Positions 1 through 8,204 are shown, counted from the stretch's first letter. The stretch is 19,610 nt of DNA from CAKPSH01 sp964634355 (GCA_964634355.1 CAZWIF010000019.1:1-19610); one strand, 5' to 3'. Translations and numbers: made by a program. The notes: generated by a model not told the origin, from the letters alone.

Positions 1-933
1 TGGTTTAAAATCTATGTATGGGTATTTTCTATTAGATGGTTTTATTTCATCTAATTCTATTTTTTCCAACGATTTTTTTCTTGATGTCGCTTGTTTAGAT
101 TTTGAAGCATTCGCACTAAATCTTGCAATAAACTCTTGTAATTCTTTAATCTTTTCCTCTTTCTTTTTGTTTGCGTCTTTAGCTTGTTTTAAAGCTAATC
201 TACTAGATTCATACCAAAAGTCATAATTTCCTGGATATACTGTGATTTTTCCAAAATCAACATCTGCAATATGGGTACAAACTTTATTTAAGAAATATCT
301 ATCATGTGATACAACAATTACGGTATTTTCAAAATTAATTAAAAATTCTTGTAACCAATTAATTGTCTTTAAATCCAAATCATTAGTGGGCTCATCTAAA
401 AGTAAAATATCAGGATTTCCAAATAATGCTTGTGCTAATAACACTTTTACCTTATCCTTTGGTTCAATTTCTTTCATGTATTTATCATGAAAACCACTTA
501 ATATTCCTAAATCATTTAATAATGTTGCTGCATCAGCTTCTGCGTTCCATCCATCTAATTCTGCAAATCTCTCTTCCAGTTTTGCCGCTTTCATACCATC
601 TTCCTCTGAAAAATCAGGCTTCGAATAAATGGTCTCTTTCTCTTTCATTATTTTATATAGCTCTTCATTACCCATGATTACAGTATCTAGCACCTTATAC
701 TCTTCAAAAGCAAAGTGATCTTGTTTTAAAACTGATACCCTCTCTGTTTTATCATGAGTAACCTCTCCCTTACTAGGTTCGATATCTCCTGATAAAACTC
801 TTAAAAATGTAGACTTCCCTGCACCATTTGCTCCAATAATTCCATAGCAATTTCCTTTTCCAAATCTTATATTTACATCTTCAAATAAAACTCTCTTTCC
901 AAATCTTACTGTGACTCCTGTTGAAATTAGCAT
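1..933 (-). CDS. ABC-F family ATPase, YbiT/YkpA-like (3' end beyond window)
   Basis: I translated the reverse strand directly. 311 codons are present and the C-terminal half lies outside the window. The start ATG (931-933) follows GGAAGGAG at good spacing. The first nucleotide-binding domain has Walker A GANGAGKST near residues 34-42 and Walker B ILLLDEPTNDLD, followed by the H-loop in VVSHDRYFLN. A charged Lys/Glu-rich linker then leads to RKYPYIDF, as in the YbiT/YkpA branch. There is no transmembrane segment, so this is a soluble ABC-F protein. The family acts at the ribosomal E site as translation factors or antibiotic-protection proteins; which role applies here cannot be told. The signature position reads EIEPKDK instead of LSGGQ, a degenerate form that I recall for this branch. 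Confidence 0.9.
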   Translation of the reverse strand, partial: MLISTGVTVRFGKRVLFEDVNIRFGKGNCYGIIGANGAGKSTFLRVLSGDIEPSKGEVTHDKTERVSVLKQDHFAFEEYKVLDTVIMGNEELYKIMKEKETIYSKPDFSEEDGMKAAKLEERFAELDGWNAEADAATLLNDLGILSGFHDKYMKEIEPKDKVKVLLAQALFGNPDILLLDEPTNDLDLKTINWLQEFLINFENTVIVVSHDRYFLNKVCTHIADVDFGKITVYPGNYDFWYESSRLALKQAKDANKKKEEKIKELQEFIARFSANASKSKQATSRKKSLEKIELDEIKPSNRKYPYIDFKP

Positions 934-1014
934 TTTTTCTCCTTCCACTTCTCATAATGACACATTATATAACATTTTTTAGTTTTTAGCAACACAATTA
1001 ATCAAAAGTAATTC

Positions 1015-1059
1015 AAAAAAGCAACAAATGTGTAAGTTTATTACACATCTATTGCTTTT
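1015..1059 (-). terminator. Rho-independent terminator of the LRR-dockerin gene
   Basis: AAAAGCAA (1017-1024) pairs with TTGCTTTT (1052-1059), and inside it ATGTGTAA (1028-1035) pairs with TTACACAT (1041-1048), with a short internal loop. Read on the minus strand, the stem is followed by a T run. It lies just after the stop of the LRR gene and before the ABC-F start, so it probably separates the two transcripts. Confidence 0.75.
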
Positions 1060-1071
1060 AAATCGGTAAAA

Positions 1072-4000
1072 TTACATTCCTAAAGTCATTTTTATTATTT
1101 GTGATACATCTGATGCTCTTACCTGTCCGTCTTTATTTACATCTGCTGCCTCTAAGTATGCTCCTGTTAGCTTTTTACTTGTAACACTTGTTATTACATG
1201 AGTTTTGATTTTTGATATATCTGATGCCTTTACTTGTCCATCTCCATTGGCATCTCCTTCCACAACTATTGTATATTTTACTGTTTCGTTAAATTCAATT
1301 GTCATTCCTGTTGCTATATATGATGTACTTGATACTGTAGCTCCTGCTTCACTTTTTACAACCACTTTTGTTGCATTTGTTGTAATATTATTTATAAATT
1401 CACTCAATTTTGTTTTTGCAGATACGTTTGTTATATAATCTGGTGCATTTATGTCTGATATCTCATATACTTCGCTCTCTATTACTAATTCTTCTTCTAT
1501 ATTACTTACACTAATTATTACCGAAGTTCCATTTCCCGCTAAATCATATACTGTTATATTCTCTGTTTTATTTTCAGTATATGTTTTTGTTAATGTTAAA
1601 CCATCACTTGATAACGTCCATCCATTTATTCCTTGAATTTTTTCATTTGAAGTTATTGTTACTATTACGCTTTCAGTTGTAGTTCCTGTTGAACTATAAC
1701 TTACATTTAATTTAGGTGCTTCTGTATCTTGAGTTCCTATTGTTACATAAACAGTAATTGTACTTTTATTTCCTGCTAAATCATATACTGTCACCTCTTC
1801 TTCCGCTGTTTCGGTATATGTTTTTGTCAAAGTTAATTTATTCTCAGATAATTCCCAATCATCTACTTCTTGTATTTCTTCTGATGAATTTATTGTCGCA
1901 ATTATTACTGATTCACCATCAATTTCTGTCTCCTCATATGAAACAGTTAATATTGGTTCTTCTTTATCAATCCAGTTAACAGTTGCTGTTGCTGTACCGT
2001 CAACTCCATACGAATCTTCAAATTCAAATGTAAATGTTCCATTATCCGCAAATGTATACGTATTGTTTCCACCATTATTTGTTATTGTTACTGTTGCCTT
2101 GTTAAATGTTATCTCTGCAATAACATCTTGATTTGTTGACTCTTCTGTTGAATATGTTATATCTGCTCTTAATTCCTCTTCTATTACTAATGCTGAATTT
2201 TTAGCTATTCCATCATTAATTGTCACAAATGCCACATCATCCCATAGTCCTGATACTTGTACTATATTGTTACTTAATGTACAATTTGTACTACTTAATC
2301 CTGTTTCACTATAAACAATATTACTACTAATCAAAGATTTCTGGAAAATTGATGGTAAATTAAATTCTAATGTTTCATAACTTTCTGCTTGTTCTTGTGT
2401 TAATTCTATAGCTATAGTTTGATATTTTAAGCTTAAGCTATCTAAGTTAGCCGTCATCATAGTTTCTAATGTATCAATTTCTGAAATTTTATTGTAATCT
2501 AATTTTAATGTTACTAAATTCTTTAAATATCCTAACTTTGTAACATCACTAATTTTATTATTTGATAAATCCAAACTTGACAATTGTGTCAGATTCTCAA
2601 TTCCACTTAAATCTGAAATTTTATTTCCATTTATATTTAATGTACTTAATTGATTTAATCCGCTTATTAAATTCAAATCCTCTATATTATTAGATGTTAA
2701 AGTTAATGTTCTTAAACTTGTTATTTCATTTATTTTTCCTACATCCTTCAAGCCATTATCTGATAGTTCCAAGTTTTTTAATGATTCTAAAACCACTAAT
2801 TTTTCTAGTTGACTATCTTCTATATCATTATTTGAAAGCACTAAACTCGTTAATGCTGTTAAATTACTAATCGTTGACAAATCAGAAATATTATTTACAC
2901 CTAAATTTAATGTAGTAAGTTTTGTTAATGATGTCAAAGGTGTTATATCTGTAATCTGATTATTGTATAAGTTCAATTCGGTTAGTTTCTTTGTACAACT
3001 ACTCAATCCTGCAATATCTGTTATTTGATTTTCAGAAGCATTTATAGTAGTTATTGTTGAGCTAAACGCTAGACTTTCTGATATATTTTGTATTTGATTA
3101 TTATTAACTTTTAATGTCGCTAATGATGGAAGTTTTGCCATTTCTCCAAAGTTGCTTATTGAATTTTGGCTTAAATCTAGGGTTGTTAAATATTTTAATC
3201 TTTTTATACCTGTAACATCTTTAATACCATAGCTACTTCCACTTAAACTAGTTACTTTCTTTAAATCTGTTTCATAAATATTTATAAGATTATATGGTGA
3301 ACTCATTGTGACATACCCATAGGTAAATTTTCCTTGTGAATCCAAACTTAACAATGTATCCAATGTAGCTCGATACATATTTGAATCTTCGAATACTATT
3401 GATTCTAATCCACCACTATTTACTGCACTATATGTAATGACTGTTCCATTTGCATTTCCACCTACAATTTTTACAGTAGCAGTTATTTTATTAGTACTTA
3501 AATCATATGTATCTATAAATACAACATGTGCTGTTTCTGTTTTTCCATCTGTTCTTTCCCTTCCACAATTAACATAAGTAAAGTCCTTATTTGTTGTTAC
3601 ATTACTACTTGAATATAGTGTATATATGAAAATATTTGGTAATATTATTTCTTGTATATCATCATCTGCATCTCTTTTATTTACTGACACGGAAATTGAT
3701 TGATATGATAAATCAATTGAATCAAAATCCTTATATGCAATTGTTGATATATCATATATCTTATTTCCTGCTAAATTTAACATTCTTAAATTAGCAAAAT
3801 CTGCAAAACTAACTTTTCTTGTTACAGTGTCATCACCAGAAGAAACAGATTTATTTGTATATATTGTTGTAATTCCACTTGTTTGATATGCAGCACTTAC
3901 ACTTACAAGTTTTTTTAATTTTACATCACTTGATACATCACTTTCTTCTAAATCAAATAATGGAGATATATCTGCTATATTATTGTAATCCAAGTATAAA

Positions 4001-5058
4001 GTTTCCAAAGCTGTCATTGATGATATGCCTTTAATTGAACTTATACTATTCCCTTGTGCATACAGTTTTTTTACTCCTGTCCACTTAGCAAATGTTCCTG
4101 ATGCTATAGATGTTATTCCATTACTTTCAATATTTAAGCTAGTTAAAAATCTTAATTTTAAAAGACTTGATATAGTTGTATATTCTCCTGCTTTATCTGC
4201 CTCTTCACTATATTCGTCTAAATATATCCATGTCTTCGTAGAGCTATCATATTCAGCAACTACACTAATTATTTCTTCTGTTTCTTCATCAACTATTGCT
4301 TTTGCTTTAACCGTTACTATTAAAGGTGATAGATTTGTCACCTTGTTATTTCCAATATTTAAGGTTTCCAAATTTCTTAAGTTTGATATATCAGTTATAT
4401 CTGATATACTATTACCATTCAAATTCAACTCTATTAAATTTGTTAAGCTCAATATATCTTCTATTGAATCAATTTGATTATTATTTGCACTTAACTTTAC
4501 TAAGTTTATTAATCCACTTATATCACTTAATAAGCTGATTTGATTATATGATATATCTAAACTTGTTAATTTATACAATTTAGATATTCCACTCAAATCA
4601 GAAATAATATTATTATTTAAATTCAACTCTTCTAATAAAGTGTTATTTGCCAAATATGATATATCACTTATATTTCCATTCTCACTCAAATTTAAAACTT
4701 TTAATTTTGTCAAATATTGTATTGACGAAATATCACTAATAGAATTTTTAGATAAGTCTAAATCTGTAAGTCCTGTAAAGTTCTCAATACCACTTATATC
4801 TGTAATCTCATTATCATTTAAAGTAAGAGTTGTCCTAGACTCCAATACATCTTTGTAAATTGTTACTGTATATTCAGTATATCCTGTACAGTTTTCACTT
4901 GTTAATGTTCGATATACAGCTTTTGCCATATTCGAATCTGCAAATGTTATAACAACTGTTTCTCTTGTATCAGAATAAACATTAGTTAATATAATGATTT
5001 GCATTACAAATAATACTATGAGTATCAATCCTATTATAAATTTTCTCTTATTCTTCAT
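1072..5058 (-). CDS. Giant secreted leucine-rich-repeat protein with Ig-like domains and C-terminal dockerin
   Basis: 1328 residues; the start is supported by AGGAGAG seven bases upstream. Residues 1-29 form a signal peptide or N-terminal anchor. Internalin-type 22-residue LRRs (LxxLxxLxLxxNxIxDI) occupy about 75-250, 298-370 and 420-450, and again 615-880. The protein is built as a tandem duplication: each half opens with F-x-DSNM (about 40 and 557), runs through LRRs, and closes with a YQ(S/T)I...LP(N/S)IF...SSN segment (452-488 and 879-913). Ig-like modules follow (about 970-1030, 1035-1107, 1113-1186); the last two are clear copies ending in VYDLAGN. A linker domain (1200-1266) leads to a type I-like dockerin with calcium loops DANGDGQVKASD (1269-1280) and DVNKDGQVRASD (1306-1317). 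Dockerins bind cohesins, and a cohesin gene lies 2 kb away. No catalytic domain is visible, so an adhesive or recognition role is inferred. Confidence 0.93.
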   Translation of the reverse strand: MKNKRKFIIGLILIVLFVMQIIILTNVYSDTRETVVITFADSNMAKAVYRTLTSENCTGYTEYTVTIYKDVLESRTTLTLNDNEITDISGIENFTGLTDLDLSKNSISDISSIQYLTKLKVLNLSENGNISDISYLANNTLLEELNLNNNIISDLSGISKLYKLTSLDISYNQISLLSDISGLINLVKLSANNNQIDSIEDILSLTNLIELNLNGNSISDITDISNLRNLETLNIGNNKVTNLSPLIVTVKAKAIVDEETEEIISVVAEYDSSTKTWIYLDEYSEEADKAGEYTTISSLLKLRFLTSLNIESNGITSIASGTFAKWTGVKKLYAQGNSISSIKGISSMTALETLYLDYNNIADISPLFDLEESDVSSDVKLKKLVSVSAAYQTSGITTIYTNKSVSSGDDTVTRKVSFADFANLRMLNLAGNKIYDISTIAYKDFDSIDLSYQSISVSVNKRDADDDIQEIILPNIFIYTLYSSSNVTTNKDFTYVNCGRERTDGKTETAHVVFIDTYDLSTNKITATVKIVGGNANGTVITYSAVNSGGLESIVFEDSNMYRATLDTLLSLDSQGKFTYGYVTMSSPYNLINIYETDLKKVTSLSGSSYGIKDVTGIKRLKYLTTLDLSQNSISNFGEMAKLPSLATLKVNNNQIQNISESLAFSSTITTINASENQITDIAGLSSCTKKLTELNLYNNQITDITPLTSLTKLTTLNLGVNNISDLSTISNLTALTSLVLSNNDIEDSQLEKLVVLESLKNLELSDNGLKDVGKINEITSLRTLTLTSNNIEDLNLISGLNQLSTLNINGNKISDLSGIENLTQLSSLDLSNNKISDVTKLGYLKNLVTLKLDYNKISEIDTLETMMTANLDSLSLKYQTIAIELTQEQAESYETLEFNLPSIFQKSLISSNIVYSETGLSSTNCTLSNNIVQVSGLWDDVAFVTINDGIAKNSALVIEEELRADITYSTEESTNQDVIAEITFNKATVTITNNGGNNTYTFADNGTFTFEFEDSYGVDGTATATVNWIDKEEPILTVSYEETEIDGESVIIATINSSEEIQEVDDWELSENKLTLTKTYTETAEEEVTVYDLAGNKSTITVYVTIGTQDTEAPKLNVSYSSTGTTTESVIVTITSNEKIQGINGWTLSSDGLTLTKTYTENKTENITVYDLAGNGTSVIISVSNIEEELVIESEVYEISDINAPDYITNVSAKTKLSEFINNITTNATKVVVKSEAGATVSSTSYIATGMTIEFNETVKYTIVVEGDANGDGQVKASDISKIKTHVITSVTSKKLTGAYLEAADVNKDGQVRASDVSQIIKMTLGM

Positions 5059-5209
5059 ACCATTACTCTCCTTTTGGTTCTAATACCAATTATAAATTAT
5101 CTTAATTATATTTGTAACATATCTTTTTTTCCATTTCAATAGTATTTTTTTCCATATCATTTTACTAACGCTAATTGGCTTACGGAAGTTTTTTTTTAAA
5201 CTTTTATTA

Positions 5210-5227
5210 CATTTTTATTACATTTTT
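5210..5227 (-). promoter_or_regulatory. 18-base motif shared with the cohesin gene leader
   Basis: CATTTTTATTACATTTTT occurs here, about 150 bases upstream of the LRR-dockerin start, and identically at 8036-8053, about 120 bases upstream of the cohesin start, in the same orientation to each gene. Read toward the gene it is AAAAATGTAATAAAAATG, and here ATGTAATAAAA occurs twice in tandem with an 11-base period. It may be a shared regulator site. The low complexity of the sequence lowers certainty. Confidence 0.4.
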
Positions 5228-5325
5228 AATTCTCTACACAGTATGGTTTACTTTTTTTAAATTATGTATATTAGATTATTGTTCATTAACGACACTTAAC
5301 TATGATTTTTAATCCTGTCGTTACT

Positions 5326-5533
5326 GGATAATGGTTTATTTCAAATTAATTAGAGAAAGCAAGTATATAAAGAAAAAAACGAGTTCGACCTTGAGATTTT
5401 ATTTGCTTACTCCAAAGCAGAGTGTGTCACGTTATTTTGAAAAACCAACATCACTTAAACGCCTTGGAGAACGGAATTTTTTTATTTATATATCTTGCTT
5501 TCTCATAGTAAATAAATATAAAAACCATTATCC
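5326..5533. repeat. Imperfect 208-bp inverted-repeat element (MITE-like or structured RNA)
   Basis: The ends are a perfect 12-bp inverted repeat, GGATAATGGTTT (5326-5337) against AAACCATTATCC (5522-5533). Further in, GAGAAAGCAAG (5353-5363) matches CTTGCTTTCTC (5494-5504), and both arms continue as TATATAAA followed by a run of A. The middle (about 5380-5470) has higher GC and an imperfect match. TCCTGTC occurs at both outer sides (5313-5319, 5531-5537) but overlaps the right arm, so it is not a clean target-site duplication. It has no transposase frame. It could be a miniature transposable element or a long hairpin RNA. Confidence 0.55.
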
Positions 5534-5618
5534 TGTCCCTAAAATCACATAATTCAGTTGAAATTTGTATTATTATATGATATTTTATAGATATATTGAT
5601 ATAATTGGAGGATTAGTT

Positions 5619-6848
5619 ATGGAAAAACATTATCAAAGAAGAAAAAAAAAGCGTAAGCCAAACTGGTTTAGAATTACTTTATTCTTTATTATAGTAGCAA
5701 TAGTAATTTGGCGCATTGGATATAATATTTCAAATAAATTTAGTAAATTAGATACAAATAATGATACTTCATCAAGTGAAACTATTATATCCGAAGAGCA
5801 TATAGTTGAAGATATTACAATACATATTGCAGCAATTGGAGATATAATGTGCCATAGTCCTAATTATAATGCTGCCTATAATTCTTCTACAAATACATAT
5901 GATTTCTCTCCATTTTTCACAAATATTGAAAAATACACCTCTTCAGCTGATATAACAATTGGGAATTTAGAAACCACCTTTGCAGGAAAAGAACGTGGAT
6001 ATAGTGGTTACCCTACTTTTAATTCTCCATCTGAACTAGGTATTGCAATTAAAAATATTGGAGTAGATATATTGTGTACAGCTAATAATCACTGTATGGA
6101 TAAGGGTTATTCAGGACTTTCTAACACACTGGATATTTTAGATGAACAAGGTTTTGACCATATGGGTACAGCAAGAAGTGAAGAAGAGCAAAATACGCTC
6201 TTAGTAAAAGATGTTAACGGTATAAATATTGCTTTTTTAGCTTTTACTTATGGTACTAATGGAATTACAATACCAACAGGTAAAGAATATAGTGTTAATT
6301 TGATTGATAAGGAATTAATATTAAAGCAAATTAATGCCGTAAAAGAACTTGGCGTAGATTTAATATGTGTAAATATGCATTGGGGGGTAGAATACTCAAC
6401 TTCACCAAATAGTGAGCAAGAGGAATTGGCTGATTTTTTATTTGAAAATGGAGTTGATATAATACTTGGTAGTCATCCCCATGTTCTTCAACGAATGGAA
6501 AAAAGGACTATTACATTAGCCGATGGAACAACAAAAGATGGTTTTGTAATTTATTCATTAGGTAATTTTATTTCTAATCAAACTGATACAAATACTCAAG
6601 ATACTGTGATATTGGATATACAGGTAACTAAATCTGGCACAGATGGAAAAATTAGTATTGATAGTGTAAATTATATTCCAGTATATTGTTATAACAAGGG
6701 TTCTGGCTCTACTAATAGATACAGCTTAATAGATTTAAATCAAAGTATAAAAGATTACGAAAATGGTAATAGTTCCATTAGCTCATCTTTATATAACACC
6801 TTTAAAAGTGCATTACAAAGAATTGAAAATATAATTCAAAGCCGTTAA
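5619..6848 (+). CDS. CapA/PgsA-family metallophosphatase-like surface protein
   Basis: 409 residues from the ATG at 5619, which sits seven bases after GGAGG; the reading frame is open further upstream but has no ribosome site there. A basic N-terminus (RRKKKRKP) precedes one transmembrane helix (about 17-31), so the bulk should be extracellular. The CapA (PGA_cap) fold is shown by GDIMCH (D75, H79), GNLETT (N116, E118), ANNHCMDKG (N157, H158, D161), MHWG (H254) and GSHPH (H286, H288), the expected metal-ligand positions, followed by YSLGNFISNQ. The family is linked to poly-gamma-glutamate export or surface-polymer metabolism, but many members stand alone. No capB or capC partner is present, so a capsule role is not supported here. 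It converges on the cohesin gene through a shared terminator. Confidence 0.9.
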   Translation: MEKHYQRRKKKRKPNWFRITLFFIIVAIVIWRIGYNISNKFSKLDTNNDTSSSETIISEEHIVEDITIHIAAIGDIMCHSPNYNAAYNSSTNTYDFSPFFTNIEKYTSSADITIGNLETTFAGKERGYSGYPTFNSPSELGIAIKNIGVDILCTANNHCMDKGYSGLSNTLDILDEQGFDHMGTARSEEEQNTLLVKDVNGINIAFLAFTYGTNGITIPTGKEYSVNLIDKELILKQINAVKELGVDLICVNMHWGVEYSTSPNSEQEELADFLFENGVDIILGSHPHVLQRMEKRTITLADGTTKDGFVIYSLGNFISNQTDTNTQDTVILDIQVTKSGTDGKISIDSVNYIPVYCYNKGSGSTNRYSLIDLNQSIKDYENGNSSISSSLYNTFKSALQRIENIIQSR

Positions 6849-6877
6849 AAACCCCCTTCTAACGAAGGAGGTTTTTT
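6847..6877. terminator. Bidirectional terminator between the CapA and cohesin genes
   Basis: AAAAACCCCCTTC, loop TAAC, GAAGGAGG, then T6. A run of A on one side and a run of T on the other lets it serve both strands. It starts at the CapA stop codon and lies within 12 bases of the cohesin gene stop. Confidence 0.85.
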
Positions 6878-6888
6878 ATACTATTTAA

Positions 6889-7913
6889 TTATCTTATCTC
6901 TCTCATATTTATAAACTTTACCATTGCTATACCACTTACTACTAACAATGTTCCTAAAATTATAAATAATTTTATTGCACCATCCCCTGTTTGTGGTAGT
7001 GATGAAGCTGTTGTATTATCATCTTTTCCATCATTGCTTGTATCTCCAGTGNNNNNNNNNNNNNNNNNNNNNNNNNNNNNNNNNNNNNNNNNNNNNNNNN
7101 NNNNNNNNNNNNNNNNNNNNNNNNNNNNNNNNNNNNNNNNNNNNNNNNNNNTAGTGATGAAGCTGTTGTATTATCATCTTTTCCATCATTGCTTGTATCT
7201 CCAGTGCTTCCTGTATCTCCTGTATTTCCTGTGTCACCTGTATTACCTGTATCTCCAGTATTTCCTGTATTTCCTGTATCACCAGTATCACCAGTATCGC
7301 CTGTATTGCCTGTATCGCCTGTATCACCAGTATCTCCAGTGTCTCCTGTATCTCCTGTATTTCCAGTGTCTCCTGTATTACCTGTTGTTTCAACTACAGT
7401 AATGGCTAAAGATGTTGCTCCATCAAAGTCTTCCCCTCCTACCGCTAAATTCACATAAGGAAAATTTATCACTGTACTTGAACCTATTGTTGCATTTTCA
7501 GATAATTTAAATGTAAATCCAACTACATCTTGGTCTGCACTTGAACTAACATTTCTTGTTACTGCAAAAGCTATAAATGTATCATTCTCATCTGGATTTG
7601 ACCATTCTGCAAGATCACTATCATCAGGAGTAAAAGCTGTATTGATAGATTCTCCTTCAACTAGTTCTGACCAGCTTGATGCACTTTCAAAGCTCACTAA
7701 CTCTAACATACTTGAATCATAGCTCATTCTTGCTATTGCAACGTCTGTATTATCTGATAAATTACTTACGTGCAAATACACTGTAAATGTAGAGCCTGGT
7801 GTAATGTTAGCTGTATCCGCTACCACTGATAGAGTAGCACTTGTAGCAAAAACATTTACACTAGCAACTAATATTAATATAAATACAATACTTGTTGAAA
7901 TTAACTTTTTCAT
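6889..7913 (-). CDS. Cell-wall-anchored cohesin protein with collagen-like Gly-Asx-Thr stalk and LPQTG motif (interrupted by assembly gap)
   Basis: The start ATG (7911-7913) follows GGGAGG. Residues 1-26 form a signal peptide. About 27-172 is a cohesin-type beta-sandwich: the early PGSTFTVYLHVSNL strand, the MSYDSSMLELVSF strand typical of cohesins, then a VVGFTFKL strand. Residues 178-240 are 21 uninterrupted Gly-Asn/Asp/Ser-Thr triplets, a collagen-like stalk. The frame breaks at the 100-N gap as written. The 55 bases on either side of the gap are identical, and collapsing them removes 155 bases, restores one frame and gives a 289-residue protein ending LPQTG (254-258), a hydrophobic segment and a basic tail, a textbook sortase substrate. 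The family binds dockerins, so the LRR-dockerin protein is a natural candidate ligand. No sortase gene is in the window. Confidence 0.88.
6997..7206. other. Assembly gap (100 N, 7052-7151) with 55-base duplicated flanks
   Basis: The sequence 6997-7051 is repeated exactly at 7152-7206 around a run of exactly 100 N. This is the pattern left when two contigs that overlap by an assembler word length are joined with a default gap. The simplest true sequence has neither the N run nor one of the copies. The neighbouring tandem Gly-Asx-Thr repeat probably caused the break. Confidence 0.85.
7194..7382 (-). repeat. Tandem 9-bp coding repeat (21 Gly-Asx-Thr triplets)
   Basis: Every 9 bases encode Gly-Asp-Thr or Gly-Asn-Thr, with one Gly-Ser-Thr. 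Codon choice varies slightly between units (ggt, gga, act, aca), so the array is old enough to have diverged, but it remains open to slippage. Its length may be wrong in the assembly because it lies next to the gap. Confidence 0.9.
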
Positions 7914-8035
7914 ATGGACCTCCCTATTTTTTGTTTAGTTATTTTAATTATTTCATAGAATTATTATTTTTTCAACTGTTTATAATTTTATTTTTGTTTA
8001 TTTCTATTGGTAATAGCTGTTTTCACGTTTTGTGT

Positions 8036-8053
8036 CATTTTTATTACATTTTT
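8036..8053 (-). promoter_or_regulatory. 18-base motif shared with the LRR-dockerin gene leader
   Basis: CATTTTTATTACATTTTT is identical to 5210-5227 and lies about 120 bases upstream of the cohesin start. TTGTAAC follows directly, so TTACATTTTTGTAA also forms an inverted repeat. It may be a common operator for the two genes. Confidence 0.4.
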
Positions 8054-8167
8054 GTAACTTTTTTGAAATATATATAAGTATTATTTATTATTATTTTTTG
8101 CAGATTAATATCACGGAATATTATAATTCTGTACCATTTTATGAAATGACCTTTTTTTGCTTGGAAC

Positions 8168-8204
8168 CTTTCCTTAATCTTTATAATATAATTATTAGGA
8201 AAGG
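8168..8204 (+). promoter_or_regulatory. Leader hairpin that covers the ribosome binding site of the lysozyme gene
   Basis: CCTTTCCTTAAT (8168-8179) can pair with ATTAGGAAAGG (8194-8204), whose GGAAAGG is the only purine-rich ribosome site before the ATG at 8216. Folding would hide that site. It could be translational control or chance in AT-rich DNA. Confidence 0.3.

Larger units (their letters stand above)
5059..5618. other. 560-bp divergent intergenic region between the LRR-dockerin and CapA genes
   Basis: No convincing gene is present; the short open frames here lack ribosome sites and recognisable products. The minus-strand leader of the LRR gene contains the 18-base sequence shared with the cohesin gene (5210-5227) and two copies of ATGGAAAAAAA about 22 bases apart. 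The part nearer the CapA gene holds a 208-bp inverted-repeat element (5326-5533). No known riboswitch class was recognised. Confidence 0.6.

Noticed and set aside
5331..5552. 73-residue open frame upstream of the CapA gene
   Set aside because: It coincides with the inverted-repeat element, has no ribosome binding site and no recognisable product.
5059..5618. Cyclic di-GMP or other riboswitch in the LRR gene leader
   Set aside because: I looked for known conserved cores and found none; the region is mostly low-complexity A/T.
5619..6848. Complete poly-gamma-glutamate capsule locus
   Set aside because: Only the CapA-like gene is present; no CapB ligase or CapC transporter gene is nearby.
7194..7382. 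Possible CRISPR-like repeat array
   Set aside because: The units are 9 bp, contiguous and in frame, with no spacers.
7031..7458. Pro/Val/Ser- and Leu/Tyr-rich frames on both strands over the repeat
   Set aside because: They are other-frame readings of the 9-bp Gly-Asx-Thr repeat in the cohesin gene.
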